Assembly: GCF_900094575.1 (NCBI RefSeq)
Contig: NZ_FMAE01000006.1
Span: 636,697-700,696 of the forward strand
Source: Bradyrhizobium yuanmingense
GTDB taxonomy: Bacteria; Pseudomonadota; Alphaproteobacteria; Rhizobiales; Xanthobacteraceae
Direction of reading: 5' to 3'
Length of the DNA stretch: 64,000 nt
The first letter of the stretch is position 1. Every line of letters begins with the position of its first letter. Shown piece after piece: positions 1 to 7,744 of this stretch. A program made the translations under genes and the position numbers. A model generated the notes under the pieces. The model made no database searches and was not told where the DNA came from. It was given only the letters and a program-made list of their open reading frames with translations.

Positions 1-1214
1 TGACACCAGCCGCGCATCACGAGGCTGTCGCCGTCCTCCAGGAACGAGCGCTTGGCGCCGCCGGGCAGTTCGACCGGCTCGGTCCCGTTCCAGCTGATCT
101 CGAGCAGGCTGCCGCGCTGGTTCTTCTCCGGGCCGGAGATGGTGCCGCTCCCTAAGAGATCGCCGACATTCATGGCGCAGCCGCTTGAGGCGTGGTGCAT
201 CAATTGCTGCACCGAGGACCAGTACATGTATTTGAAGTTGGTGCGGCTGATGCTGGCGGGCGCATTGGCGCCGGCGCCGCGCAAGGAGACGTCGAGCTCG
301 ACATCGTAGTTTTGCGGCCTGGTCTGCTTGAGATAATCGAGCGGCACCGGCTGCTGCTCCGGCCCGTTCAGGCGGAACGGCTCCAGCGCCTCGCGCGTCA
401 CCACCCAGGGGCTGATCGAGGTCGCGAACGCCTTGGCCAGGAACGGGCCGAGCGGCACATATTCCCATTGCTGGATGTCGCGCGCGCTCCAGTCGTTGAG
501 CAGCACGAAGCCGAAGATCATCTCCTCGGCCTGGCTCTCGGTGAGCATGCCGCCCATCGGCGACGGCTGGCCGATCACGACGCCCATCTCCAGCTCGAAA
601 TCGAGCCGCTTGCACGGCGCAAAGCTCGGCAGCTCCACGTTCGGCGGCTTCAGCTGCCCGCGCGGCCGCTTCACCCTGGTGCCGGAGACCACGACGGTGG
701 AGGCGCGGCCGTTATACGCGATCGGCATATGCAGCCAGTTCGGCTGCAGCGCATTGTCCTTGCCGCGGAACATCACGCCGACATTGGTGGCGTGCTCCTT
801 CGACGAATAGAAATCGGTGTAGCCGGAGACGGCGAAGGGCAGATGCAGTCTAACATCGCGCATGGGCACCAGAGCCTGCTTGCGCAGCTCCTCGTTGTCA
901 CGCAGCTCCGGATGATCCGCACGCAACAGCTCGCTGATACGTGCGCGGGTGTTGGTCCAGACCTTCGGGCCCAGCGCCATGAAGGGATTGAGCGAGGGAC
1001 CCGAGAACACGCCGAGCGGCCCGACATCGAGCCGGGACTCCTGCTCGAGCTCCCAGAGATCGAGCACGTAGTTTCCGATCGCGACGCCGACCCGCGGTGT
1101 CGGATTGGAAGCGGTCGAGAACACGCCGTAAGGCAGGTTCTGGATCGGGAAGTCCGAGGCCGGATCAACGTCGACGAAGGAGCGGAGGCTGGGGTCGTTG
1201 GGGTGGGTTGTCAC
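1..1214 (-). CDS. fahA: Fumarylacetoacetase (3' end outside window)
   Basis: Hydrolyses fumarylacetoacetate to fumarate and acetoacetate, the last step of homogentisate breakdown in the cytosol. The frame is open from a GTG at 1214 to the window edge, giving 404 codons; the stop lies outside, and from the usual family length only a short C-terminal piece is missing. Seen in the sequence: GYTDFYSSKEHATNVG, LDFELEMG and LLNDWSARDIQQWEY, which carry the acidic metal and active-site residues known for this family. The product begins THPNDPSLRSFVDVD after the start. The GTG has only a weak ribosome site (GAGCC), so the start is less certain than the identity. It lies downstream of hmgA on the same strand, 179 bp away, with a palindromic repeat in the gap. 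The isomerase that should act between HmgA and this enzyme is not seen in the window. Confidence 0.93.
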   Translation of the reverse strand, partial: MTTHPNDPSLRSFVDVDPASDFPIQNLPYGVFSTASNPTPRVGVAIGNYVLDLWELEQESRLDVGPLGVFSGPSLNPFMALGPKVWTNTRARISELLRADHPELRDNEELRKQALVPMRDVRLHLPFAVSGYTDFYSSKEHATNVGVMFRGKDNALQPNWLHMPIAYNGRASTVVVSGTRVKRPRGQLKPPNVELPSFAPCKRLDFELEMGVVIGQPSPMGGMLTESQAEEMIFGFVLLNDWSARDIQQWEYVPLGPFLAKAFATSISPWVVTREALEPFRLNGPEQQPVPLDYLKQTRPQNYDVELDVSLRGAGANAPASISRTNFKYMYWSSVQQLMHHASSGCAMNVGDLLGSGTISGPEKNQRGSLLEISWNGTEPVELPGGAKRSFLEDGDSLVMRGWC

Positions 1215-1232
1215 GTTTGGCTCGGTTCTTTC

Positions 1233-1389
1233 TTCCTTCTCCCCTTGTGGGAGAAGGTGGCGCGAAGCGCCGGATGAGGGGTTCTGTCCGCGTATCCAAA
1301 TGTGAGAGGTTCACTCGCGGAGAGAGACCCCTCACCCGTCTCGTCGCTTCGCGACGAGCCACCCTCTCCCACAAGGGGAGAGGGTGAAG
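1233..1389. repeat. Palindromic intergenic repeat, family A copy 1
   Basis: About 157 bp between hmgA and fahA. The ends are complementary (CTTCTCCCCTTGTGGGAG against CTCCCACAAGGGGAGAGG) and inner arms GCGCGAAGCGCC and GTCGCTTCGCGAC form further hairpins. Closely similar copies lie at 44171-44322 and, more diverged, 47004-47148. It could fold as a long hairpin in the operon transcript. Confidence 0.85.
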
Positions 1390-1393
1390 AAAA

Positions 1394-2740
1394 CTACGGC
1401 TTTGTCGGATCGAAGCGCTTCTCCAGGCCGTTCCAGCAATCGGCGTAATCGTCCTGCAGCGTCGAGGACTTCGCCGCATGCGCGGTGACGCGTTGCGGGT
1501 AGCGGGTCTCGAACATGAAGGCCATGGTGCCGGTCAGCTTCACCGGCTTCAATTCGCCGTTGCTGGCGTGCTCGAAGGCGTCGCGGTCGGGGCCGTGCGG
1601 CAGCATGCAATTGTGCAGCGAGATGCCGCCGGGGACGAAGCCCTGCGGCTTGGCGTCGTAGACGCCGTAGATCAGGCCCATGAACTCGCTCATGATGTTC
1701 ATGTGATACCAGGGCGGCCGGAAGGTATTTTCCGCGACCATCCAGCGTTCGGGAAAGATGACGAAATCGATATTCGCGGTGCCCGCCGTCTCCGACGGCG
1801 AGGTCAACACCGTGAAGATCGAGGGATCGGGATGGTCGAAGCCGATCGCGCCGACCGGCGAAAAGGTACGCAGATCATACTTGTACGGCGCGTAATTGCC
1901 GTGCCAGGCCACGACGTCGATCGGCGAATGCGGCAACGTGGTCTTGAACAGCGAGCCGCCCCATTTCACGTAGAGCTCGGTCGGCGTGTCCTTGTCCTCG
2001 TAGTTTGCCACCGGCGTCAGGAAGTCACGCGCATTGGCGAGGCAATTGGCGCCAATCGGCCCGCGCTCCGGCAGCGTGAAGGCGCCGCCATAATTTTCGC
2101 AGAGATAGCCGCGCGCCGGGCCGTTCGGAATCTCGACGCGGAACTTGACGCCGCGCGGGATCACCACGATCTCGCCAGGCTCGGCATCGATACGGCCGAA
2201 CTCGGTGACAAGGCGCAGATTGCCCTGCTGCAGCACGAACATCAGCTCGCCGTCGGCATCGTAGAAATGCTGATCCACCATCGACTTGGTGATGAGGTAG
2301 ACATGCGCGGCCATGCCGGCCTGCGTATTCACATCCCCCGCCGTCGTCATGGTCTGCACGCCCTGAATGAAGGTGACCTCCTCCTTCGGCAGCGGCGTCG
2401 GATCCCAGCGCAGCTGCGCGATCGGCAGGTCGTACTCATGGCACGGCGCCGAACGCCACAAGCCGGCATCGACCTTCTCGAAGCGGCCGGAATGCTTCAC
2501 GGAAGGCCGGATGCGATAGAGCCAGGAGCGCTCATTGCTGCCGCGCGGCGCGGTGAAGGGCGAGCCCGAGAGCTGCTCGGCATAGAGCCCGTAGGCGCAG
2601 CGCTGCGGCGAGTTGCGCCCGATCGGCAACGCGCCCGGCAGCGCCTCGGTCTCGAAAGAGTTGCCGAAGCCGGACATGTAACCCGGCGTCACCTGGGCCG
2701 AACTGCGGATGATCTGGTCAGGCGAGGTATTGATGTTCAT
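1394..2740 (-). CDS. hmgA: Homogentisate 1,2-dioxygenase
   Basis: Opens the ring of homogentisate to maleylacetoacetate with O2 and Fe(II); central step of tyrosine and phenylalanine catabolism. 448 aa, the usual family length. Start is the ATG at 2740, with an excellent AGGAGGA site ahead of it that sits inside the end of the upstream MBL gene; the frame stays open much further upstream but that extension has no homology-like features. The N-terminus YMSGFGNSFETEALPGALP is diagnostic of the family, and the Fe ligands are visible in WYHMNIMSEFMG (His and Glu) and LHNCMLPHGPD (His). It follows the MBL gene with no gap (stop at 2743), so the two are probably translationally coupled; fahA follows. 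Confidence 0.97.
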   Translation of the reverse strand: MNINTSPDQIIRSSAQVTPGYMSGFGNSFETEALPGALPIGRNSPQRCAYGLYAEQLSGSPFTAPRGSNERSWLYRIRPSVKHSGRFEKVDAGLWRSAPCHEYDLPIAQLRWDPTPLPKEEVTFIQGVQTMTTAGDVNTQAGMAAHVYLITKSMVDQHFYDADGELMFVLQQGNLRLVTEFGRIDAEPGEIVVIPRGVKFRVEIPNGPARGYLCENYGGAFTLPERGPIGANCLANARDFLTPVANYEDKDTPTELYVKWGGSLFKTTLPHSPIDVVAWHGNYAPYKYDLRTFSPVGAIGFDHPDPSIFTVLTSPSETAGTANIDFVIFPERWMVAENTFRPPWYHMNIMSEFMGLIYGVYDAKPQGFVPGGISLHNCMLPHGPDRDAFEHASNGELKPVKLTGTMAFMFETRYPQRVTAHAAKSSTLQDDYADCWNGLEKRFDPTKP

Positions 2741-2742
2741 GA

Positions 2743-3699
2743 CTATCCTCCTCCTTGCAAGGCGGCCCACATTTCCTGATCGCGCTTGTCGGTCCAGATC
2801 ACGGGGTCGTCGATACCGGACGCTTCGTCGTAAGCGCGCGACACGTTGAACGGCAGACAGTGCTCGTAAATGGCAAAGCTCGAGAATTTCGGATCCATCA
2901 CCTCGCGCGTCGCCGCCATCGATTCCTTTAAGCTGCGGCCCTTGGCGACCGAGATTTCGGCGGCACCATAGAGCGAGGTGACGAAGTCGCGCGTCATCGC
3001 GATGGCCTCGCGCACCGTGGCGGTGCCCTTCAGCGCATCGCCGCGGCCCGGCGCGATCGCCTTCGGATTGAAGTTGCGGATCTCGTTCAGCGTCATCGGC
3101 CATTCGCGCAAATGCGCATCGCCGCAATAGCAGGCCGAGTGATATTCGATGAGGTCGCCCGAGAACATCACCTCCGCATCCGGCACCCAGCCGACGATGT
3201 CGCCCGAGGTGTGGCCGGCGCCGAGCTGCATCAGGCGCACCTCGCGCTTGCCGAGATAGATCGTCATCTCGCCTTCGAAGGTCAGCGTCGGCCAGGTCAG
3301 GCCGGGAATGCTCTGCGCATCCTGGAACAGGCGCGGAAAGCGGCCGTACTCGGAATCCCAATCCTGCTGGCCGCGCTCCGCAATCAGCCGATGAGTTTCC
3401 TGCGAGGCGACGATACCTTGGGCGTGATAGGCGGAGGCGCCCAGCACGCGCACGGCGTGATAATGCGACAGCACGACATATTTGATCGGCTTGTCGGTCA
3501 CCGTGCGGACCCGCTCGATCACCTTGTTCGCCATGGCCGGCGTCGCCTGCGCGTCGAACACGAGGCAGCCATCGTCGCCGACGATCACGCCGGTGTTGGG
3601 ATCGCCCTCGGCGGTGAAGGCATAGAGATCGGTGCCGATCTCGGAGAAGGTGATCTTCTTCTCGGCGAGATCGCCGGTGGATGCGAAGTTTTTCGCCAT
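2743..3699 (-). CDS. MBL-fold hydrolase-like protein of homogentisate operon
   Basis: Metallo-beta-lactamase-fold protein of 318 aa. Start ATG at 3699, with AAGGA seven bases upstream. The fold is supported by the early VGDDGCLVFDAQ strand, the SHYHAVR motif near residue 78, GAGHTSGD near 160 and MFSGDLIEYH near 180. The canonical HxHxDH is replaced by H79-Y-H-A-V-R84: the first two histidines remain but the Asp and third His that make the second zinc site are gone. This suggests a mononuclear or altered metal centre, so activity cannot be assumed. It lies between the DUF2783 gene and hmgA in one operon, hence a likely role in aromatic-ring catabolism, but the substrate is not known to me. 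Confidence 0.85.
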   Translation of the reverse strand: MAKNFASTGDLAEKKITFSEIGTDLYAFTAEGDPNTGVIVGDDGCLVFDAQATPAMANKVIERVRTVTDKPIKYVVLSHYHAVRVLGASAYHAQGIVASQETHRLIAERGQQDWDSEYGRFPRLFQDAQSIPGLTWPTLTFEGEMTIYLGKREVRLMQLGAGHTSGDIVGWVPDAEVMFSGDLIEYHSACYCGDAHLREWPMTLNEIRNFNPKAIAPGRGDALKGTATVREAIAMTRDFVTSLYGAAEISVAKGRSLKESMAATREVMDPKFSSFAIYEHCLPFNVSRAYDEASGIDDPVIWTDKRDQEMWAALQGGG

Positions 3700-3717
3700 C
3701 AATTCGTCCTTACCAGG

Positions 3718-3942
3718 TTATTGTTGCTGCTGTTGTTGCTGCTGACCGTCGATCATGCGGCGCCTGGCCAGTCCGATCGCCTCGCGCAGCACGTCGATGT
3801 CGCCGATATGGTTGGCGAGGATCAGAACCAGCGCCGCGTCGAAATCGGCGCTCTGCTCCTCGGTCAGGCCGCGATGCGCCTCGACGATGGCGCGGAAGGC
3901 ATCGTCGGGGCGTGCGAAGTTCGAACTGGTGGAGAGCGGCAT
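3718..3942 (-). CDS. DUF2783 small protein with polyglutamine tail
   Basis: 74 aa. Start ATG 3942 chosen over an upstream in-frame ATG because GAGGT lies five bases ahead of it. The core (DDAFRAIVEAHRGLTEEQS, then LVLILANHIGDIDVLREAI) matches my memory of the DUF2783 family, small proteins found next to flavin monooxygenases. It is encoded between the FAD monooxygenase (8-bp gap) and the MBL gene. The last eight residues are all glutamine, from a 24-bp CAG/CAA tract made of two copies of a 12-bp unit (3721-3744). The family function is unknown; a helper or stability role for the adjacent monooxygenase is inference. Confidence 0.8.
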   Translation of the reverse strand: MPLSTSSNFARPDDAFRAIVEAHRGLTEEQSADFDAALVLILANHIGDIDVLREAIGLARRRMIDGQQQQQQQQ

Positions 3943-3950
3943 GCCAGACC

Positions 3951-5609
3951 TCAATACAAACCTTCGGCTCGCGCCAGCGCCGCCGCGATCGCCGAACGCG
4001 TCGGATGACGGAAGCGCGCCGCGACATAACCGTCGGGCCTCAGCAGGTAGGCGGCACCCGGCACGGCGCCGTAGCGCTTTGCGATTAGGCCCGAGGGATC
4101 GGCAAATTCACCGTCGCCGCCAATGCGGATGCCCTTGATACCATCAGGCGCATCGATCGGCGCGCCATTGCTGAACGACAGCAAGGTGAAATCCGTTCCA
4201 CCCTTGCGGAAGGCATCCGTCAGATAGATCGGCTCGCCGGCGGACGTTGCGGCGGGCGCGTCGAGCATCGAACCGCCGGGCGGCGGTCCACCCCGCCACG
4301 TATCCGCATCAAGCGAGGACAGCGGCGTATCGTAGCTGCACGGCACCGACAGCCGACCGCCATTGACCATGCGCTTGCCGAACTCGGTTTCCTTGGCCAG
4401 CGACAGCACCGCCTTGCGCAACCGCGCCTCCTGATGCGAGTTCGGTGCCATGAAGTCGGTCGAGCGGGTGGATTCGCGGATGTTCTCGTCGGCCGCCATG
4501 CTGCGCTCGAGATGGTAGCTCTCCAGCAGGCTCGCAGGCGATTTGCCGCGCAGCACGCGGTCGAGCTTCCAGGACAGATTCTCCGCGTCTTCGAGTCCCG
4601 AGTTCGCGCCACGCGCACCGAAGGGCGAGACCTGGTGCGCGGAATCGCCGGCAAAAATGACGCGGCCATGGATGAAGCGGTCCATCCGCCGGCACTGGAA
4701 TTTGTAGAGCGAAATCCACTCGAACTCGAACTTGTCATGGCCGAGCATGCGCGCGATCCGCGGCCGCACGTTTTCCGGCTTCTTCTCGAGGACCGGATCG
4801 GCATAGCGATTGAGCTGGAGATCGATGCGCCAGACATCGTCGGGCTGCCGGTGCAGCAGCGCCGAACGCCCGGCATGGAACGGCGGATCGAACCAGAACC
4901 AGCGCTCGGTCGGAAATTCCGCGGTCATCTTGACGTCGGCGATCAGGAACTGATCCTCGAAGATCTGGCCGGCGAATTCCGCCCCGACCATCTGCCGCAG
5001 CGAGGAGCGCGCGCCGTCGCAGGCGACGACATAGCGCGCATTCAGGCGGTAGGCGCCCTCGGGCGTCTCGATCGTCAGCAGCGCGGATTCGTTGCGCTGC
5101 TCGAGCGCTGTCACCTTGTTGCGCCAGCGCAGGTCGATCTCCGGCAGCTCGTTGATGCGATCAACCAGATAGGCCTCGGCGTAATATTGCTGGAGATTGA
5201 TGAAGGCCGGCCGCTTGTGACCGTCTTCGGGCAGGAGATTGAACTGGTAGAGCTGCGACTCGCCATGGAAGATCCGCCCCACACTCCACACCACGCCCTT
5301 CTCGACCATGCGGTCGCCGACGCCGAGCCGGTCCCAATATTCCAGCGAGCGTTTCGAGAAGCAGATCGCGCGCGAGCCCTCGCCGATGCGGTCGGCATCA
5401 TCGAGCAGCACGACGCGCTGGCCGCGCTGGGCAAGATCGATCGCCAGCGACAACCCGACCGGGCCCGCGCCGACGATCACGACCGGATGCGCCGCGGGGC
5501 TCGAGCCGGGGCGGTCCTGATCGGGGTGACGGCGGTAGCCGAACTGGGTCTTGGCTTGAGCGGTCTTAGCTTGAGCGGTCTCGGCGTGAGGGGTATTGGC
5601 CGGCGCCAT
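3951..5609 (-). CDS. FAD-dependent aromatic monooxygenase
   Basis: Flavoprotein hydroxylase of the PHBH/MhpA class, 552 aa. Seen: GAGPVG dinucleotide-binding motif at about residues 47-52, the following acidic strand end VVLLDDADR, a YVVACDGARSSLR segment (the conserved DG motif), and FAGDSAHQVSPFGARGAN near residue 320, which contacts the FAD ribityl chain. The N-terminal 40 residues hold a short AQAKT duplication and are probably disordered. Start ATG at 5609 with GAGG upstream. It is first in the operon with hmgA and fahA and divergent from marR, so a hydroxylation feeding homogentisate (for example of a 3-hydroxyphenylacetate-like substrate) is plausible, but substrate is inference. Confidence 0.88.
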   Translation of the reverse strand: MAPANTPHAETAQAKTAQAKTQFGYRRHPDQDRPGSSPAAHPVVIVGAGPVGLSLAIDLAQRGQRVVLLDDADRIGEGSRAICFSKRSLEYWDRLGVGDRMVEKGVVWSVGRIFHGESQLYQFNLLPEDGHKRPAFINLQQYYAEAYLVDRINELPEIDLRWRNKVTALEQRNESALLTIETPEGAYRLNARYVVACDGARSSLRQMVGAEFAGQIFEDQFLIADVKMTAEFPTERWFWFDPPFHAGRSALLHRQPDDVWRIDLQLNRYADPVLEKKPENVRPRIARMLGHDKFEFEWISLYKFQCRRMDRFIHGRVIFAGDSAHQVSPFGARGANSGLEDAENLSWKLDRVLRGKSPASLLESYHLERSMAADENIRESTRSTDFMAPNSHQEARLRKAVLSLAKETEFGKRMVNGGRLSVPCSYDTPLSSLDADTWRGGPPPGGSMLDAPAATSAGEPIYLTDAFRKGGTDFTLLSFSNGAPIDAPDGIKGIRIGGDGEFADPSGLIAKRYGAVPGAAYLLRPDGYVAARFRHPTRSAIAAALARAEGLY

Positions 5610-5651
5610 ACACGAACCTCGGCTCTGGTCAGGACAGGATCGATCTGCTAG

Positions 5652-5671
5652 ATAGTCTCACGTGCAACTAT
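5652..5671. promoter_or_regulatory. Candidate MarR operator in divergent promoter region
   Basis: A 20-bp imperfect palindrome, ATAGTCTCACGTGCAACTAT: perfect outer arms ATAGT/ACTAT and a self-complementary CACGTG centre, with two mismatched positions per arm. It lies between the FAD monooxygenase start (5609) and the marR start (5721), where a divergently encoded MarR-type repressor usually binds. No footprint data; assignment by position and symmetry. Confidence 0.5.
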
Positions 5672-5720
5672 TTTGGACCGGAGCCGGCCGGCCGTCAACT
5701 GGAATTCGGAGGCGCTCTCC

Positions 5721-6254
5721 TTGGCGAGGACATCCAGCGACATCGCGCTCAAGGCGCGTGCGGCCGACGAGCGGCCAAAGCCGCGGCTCGATTTGTTCAG
5801 GTTCGTGCCGTTCCGCCTCAACCGGCTCGCCGCGGAGGTCAGTTCCGCGCTGTCGGTCGAGTATCAGGAACGCCACGGCCTCGACATTCCGGCCTGGCGC
5901 GTCATCGCCACGCTCGGCTTCCGCAATGATGCCTGCAGCGCGCAATACATTTCGCAATGCACCCGCACGCACAAATCCACCATCAGCCGCGCAGTGACGG
6001 CGCTGCTCAGCGACGGCCTGATCGAGCGGGTCGAGAACGAAGCCGACCGCCGCGAATTCCGCCTGCAACTGACGAAAAAGGGCCGCGCGCTCTACGAGGA
6101 GCTGTTCCCGCAATTGCTGCGGCGAGAGGACGAGATCCTCGCCTGCCTCTCGGCGCAGGAGCGCAAGCAGCTCTCGGCCCTGCTCGGCAAGATCGAGCAG
6201 AGCCTCGATCTGATCCAGACCAGCGAAGAGGCGGATGCGAAGCAGGCGTATTAG
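5721..6254 (+). CDS. MarR-family transcriptional regulator
   Basis: Winged-helix regulator, 177 aa from a TTG at 5721, preferred because GGAGG lies eight bases upstream; a TTG at 5673 in the same frame would add 16 residues but has no ribosome site and nearly touches the operator candidate. Seen: WRVIATLGF, the recognition-helix region THKSTISRAVTALLSDGLIERV and the wing ENEADRREFRLQLTKKG, then a C-terminal dimer helix. Divergent from the homogentisate operon, so it probably represses or de-represses it in response to an aromatic acid. The last 54 codons (from 6090) are duplicated at 7101-7268, see the repeat entries. Confidence 0.88.
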   Translation: MARTSSDIALKARAADERPKPRLDLFRFVPFRLNRLAAEVSSALSVEYQERHGLDIPAWRVIATLGFRNDACSAQYISQCTRTHKSTISRAVTALLSDGLIERVENEADRREFRLQLTKKGRALYEELFPQLLRREDEILACLSAQERKQLSALLGKIEQSLDLIQTSEEADAKQAY

Positions 6255-6257
6255 GGC
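6090..6257 (+). repeat. marR 3'-end direct repeat, copy 1
   Basis: 168 bp from the CTC codon 124 of marR through the stop codon and three further bases. Copy 2 is at 7101-7268. The two differ at only three positions near the end, all third codon positions and all synonymous (GCG/GCC, GAT/GAC, GCG/GCC). Confidence 0.97.
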
Positions 6258-6298
6258 GCCCACCCATAAGGCGCAGACGTCAGCTTTTGGGAGCCCGG

Positions 6299-7063
6299 TT
6301 GAGAAAACTTGGTAGGACCGTGACGGCAGCGAGGTATATAGCGATGCTCCTTGTGGCGTTTGCCGCAACTCGCGCATACGCCGCTGACATAGGTTATCTG
6401 GCTCCCCCTGGAGTCGCGGCAAACGAGTTTCCCTCACCGCAGCGTCCTGTCGCACGGATCGTCAGCCCGCGCCGCTCCGCCGAAGAGCGCCGCGACGCCC
6501 TCAATGAGGCCGGTCAAATCGCACGCGCTCTTGAACTGAAACCAGGGATGACTGTCGGCGACATTGGAGCAGGCAGTGGCTACCACACGGTCAGGCTCTC
6601 GCACCTCGTCGGATCCGCCGGCTCTGTCGTTGCCCAGGACGTCACGCGGGATTACCTCGTCGAACTCGCCAGGCGAACAAAACTTCTGAAGTTGACAAAC
6701 GTGCAATTCGCGCTCGGCGAACCACACGACCCGCGTCTGCCCGCTTCCTCGCTGGACGCCGCAATCCTTGTGCATATGTATCACGAGATAGCCCAACCCT
6801 ATGCCTTTCTCTACAATCTTGCGTCCGCCTTGAAGCAAGGTGCGCGGGTCGGAATTGTCGATCTTGAGCTTCCGACGTCGAAGCATGGCACGCCAATTGA
6901 GCTCTTGCGCTGCGAGTTGACCGCCGTCGACTATCGCGAGATCGCCACATATAAGCTCGCAGGGGGCGGAGGATACCTGGCGGTATTCTCTCCTCCGGAG
7001 CTAGCGGCTCGAAAATCTCCCCACGATATCGTTGCTTGCGGGGATCCTGCCGGTGCTCGTTGA
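6299..7063 (+). CDS. Exported class I SAM methyltransferase-like protein
   Basis: 254 aa from TTG 6299 (GGGAG five bases upstream); GTG 6320 is an alternative. The N-terminus has positive residues, a hydrophobic stretch (YIAMLLVAFAATRAYA) and an Ala-x-Ala-type cleavage site, so it is probably exported. The catalytic domain shows SAM motif I VGDIGAGSGYHTVRLS, the acidic residue of motif II (VVAQDVTRD) and LDAAILVHMYHEI in motif IV. This resembles predicted periplasmic methyltransferases of the COG4798 type. It lies between the two copies of the marR 3' end and its base composition is visibly less GC-rich than the surroundings, so it is probably an acquired cargo gene. Substrate unknown. Confidence 0.78.
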   Translation: MRKLGRTVTAARYIAMLLVAFAATRAYAADIGYLAPPGVAANEFPSPQRPVARIVSPRRSAEERRDALNEAGQIARALELKPGMTVGDIGAGSGYHTVRLSHLVGSAGSVVAQDVTRDYLVELARRTKLLKLTNVQFALGEPHDPRLPASSLDAAILVHMYHEIAQPYAFLYNLASALKQGARVGIVDLELPTSKHGTPIELLRCELTAVDYREIATYKLAGGGGYLAVFSPPELAARKSPHDIVACGDPAGAR

Positions 7064-7100
7064 CATCGCGCCCGCCTCCCGTCTCAACCCATCCGACGAA

Positions 7101-7268
7101 CTCTACGAGGAGCTGTTCCCGCAATTGCTGCGGCGAGAGGACGAGATCCTCGCCTGCCTCTCGGCGCAGGAGCGCAAGCAGCTCTCGGCCCTGCTCGGCA
7201 AGATCGAGCAGAGCCTCGATCTGATCCAGACCAGCGAAGAGGCCGACGCCAAGCAGGCGTATTAGGGC
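7101..7268 (+). repeat. marR 3'-end direct repeat, copy 2
   Basis: Second copy of the last 54 codons and stop of marR (offset 1011 bp from copy 1). An open frame runs into it from 7032 but has no plausible ribosome site, so it is best read as a gene fragment, not an expressed gene. Sequence on both sides of this copy is unrelated to the sequence beside copy 1. Confidence 0.95.
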
Positions 7269-7303
7269 AGGCTGTCGCGAGCGGTTAGTAGATGAGAGGC
7301 GAA

Positions 7304-7654
7304 ATGAATAGCCAAGAATTCGTTGAAGCCATCAAGCGCTATGTGAAGGATGCCGCAATCGAAGATACAATAGCCGGTCTGAAGAACCCTCCGGGTAGGA
7401 GTGTGCCGCTCCGAGAGCGGGCGTGCTCGGATTGGTACAACGGCCTACGACCGGAAGACGCTGATAACGTTAATCGCGTGATCGCGACATCAGTCCATCA
7501 AGCGCTGTTCGGGCTTCTTGCAGTGCTCGATGGCGTACGAACCATTGACGACGAAGCGGGACGGTTCGAGCTGACTTATGTTGGCGCGAAGCGGATCTTG
7601 CTCAACGATCAACAGGCCATTGGTCTACACGACCTCCTGAACGCCCCGAACTGA
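7304..7654 (+). CDS. Hypothetical protein
   Basis: 116 aa from ATG 7304, with AGAGG just upstream; ATG 7292 would add four residues. No family recognised. It is soluble, with no signal peptide or membrane segment, and has a distinctive centre (CSDWYNGLRPEDADNVNRVI) and end (LTYVGAKRILLNDQQAIGLH) that look like a folded all-alpha domain. Codon use is less GC-biased than in the housekeeping genes here, as in the methyltransferase gene, and it begins 36 bp after the second marR fragment, suggesting it belongs to the same acquired stretch. Confidence 0.6.
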   Translation: MNSQEFVEAIKRYVKDAAIEDTIAGLKNPPGRSVPLRERACSDWYNGLRPEDADNVNRVIATSVHQALFGLLAVLDGVRTIDDEAGRFELTYVGAKRILLNDQQAIGLHDLLNAPN

Positions 7655-7694
7655 GCTGGTGGGTAGAGCGCCAGCGAAACCCATCCTACGAGCT

Positions 7695-7734
7695 GTCATT
7701 CCGGGGCGCCGCAGAGCGGCGAACCCGGAATGAC
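7695..7734. repeat. REP-like palindrome, copy 1
   Basis: 40 bp with complementary ends GTCATTCCGGG and CCCGGAATGAC and an inner GCCGC-GCGGC pair. A longer relative is at 50117-50214. Lies between the hypothetical gene and the convergent lactonase gene, where a hairpin could also stop transcription. Confidence 0.75.
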
Positions 7735-7744
7735 GGCGACACCA

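Noticed and set aside
1394..3361. N-terminal extension of homogentisate dioxygenase by about 200 residues
   Set aside because: The extension is antisense-like in composition and overlaps the MBL gene; the ATG at 2740 has a strong ribosome site and the family-typical N-terminus.
5673..5720. Upstream TTG start for marR
   Set aside because: No ribosome site, almost touching the operator palindrome; the TTG at 5721 has GGAGG at ideal spacing.
7032..7265. Open frame ending in the second marR fragment as a separate gene
   Set aside because: No ribosome site, junk N-terminus read from the end of the methyltransferase gene, and only the marR tail is recognisable. Treated as a gene fragment.
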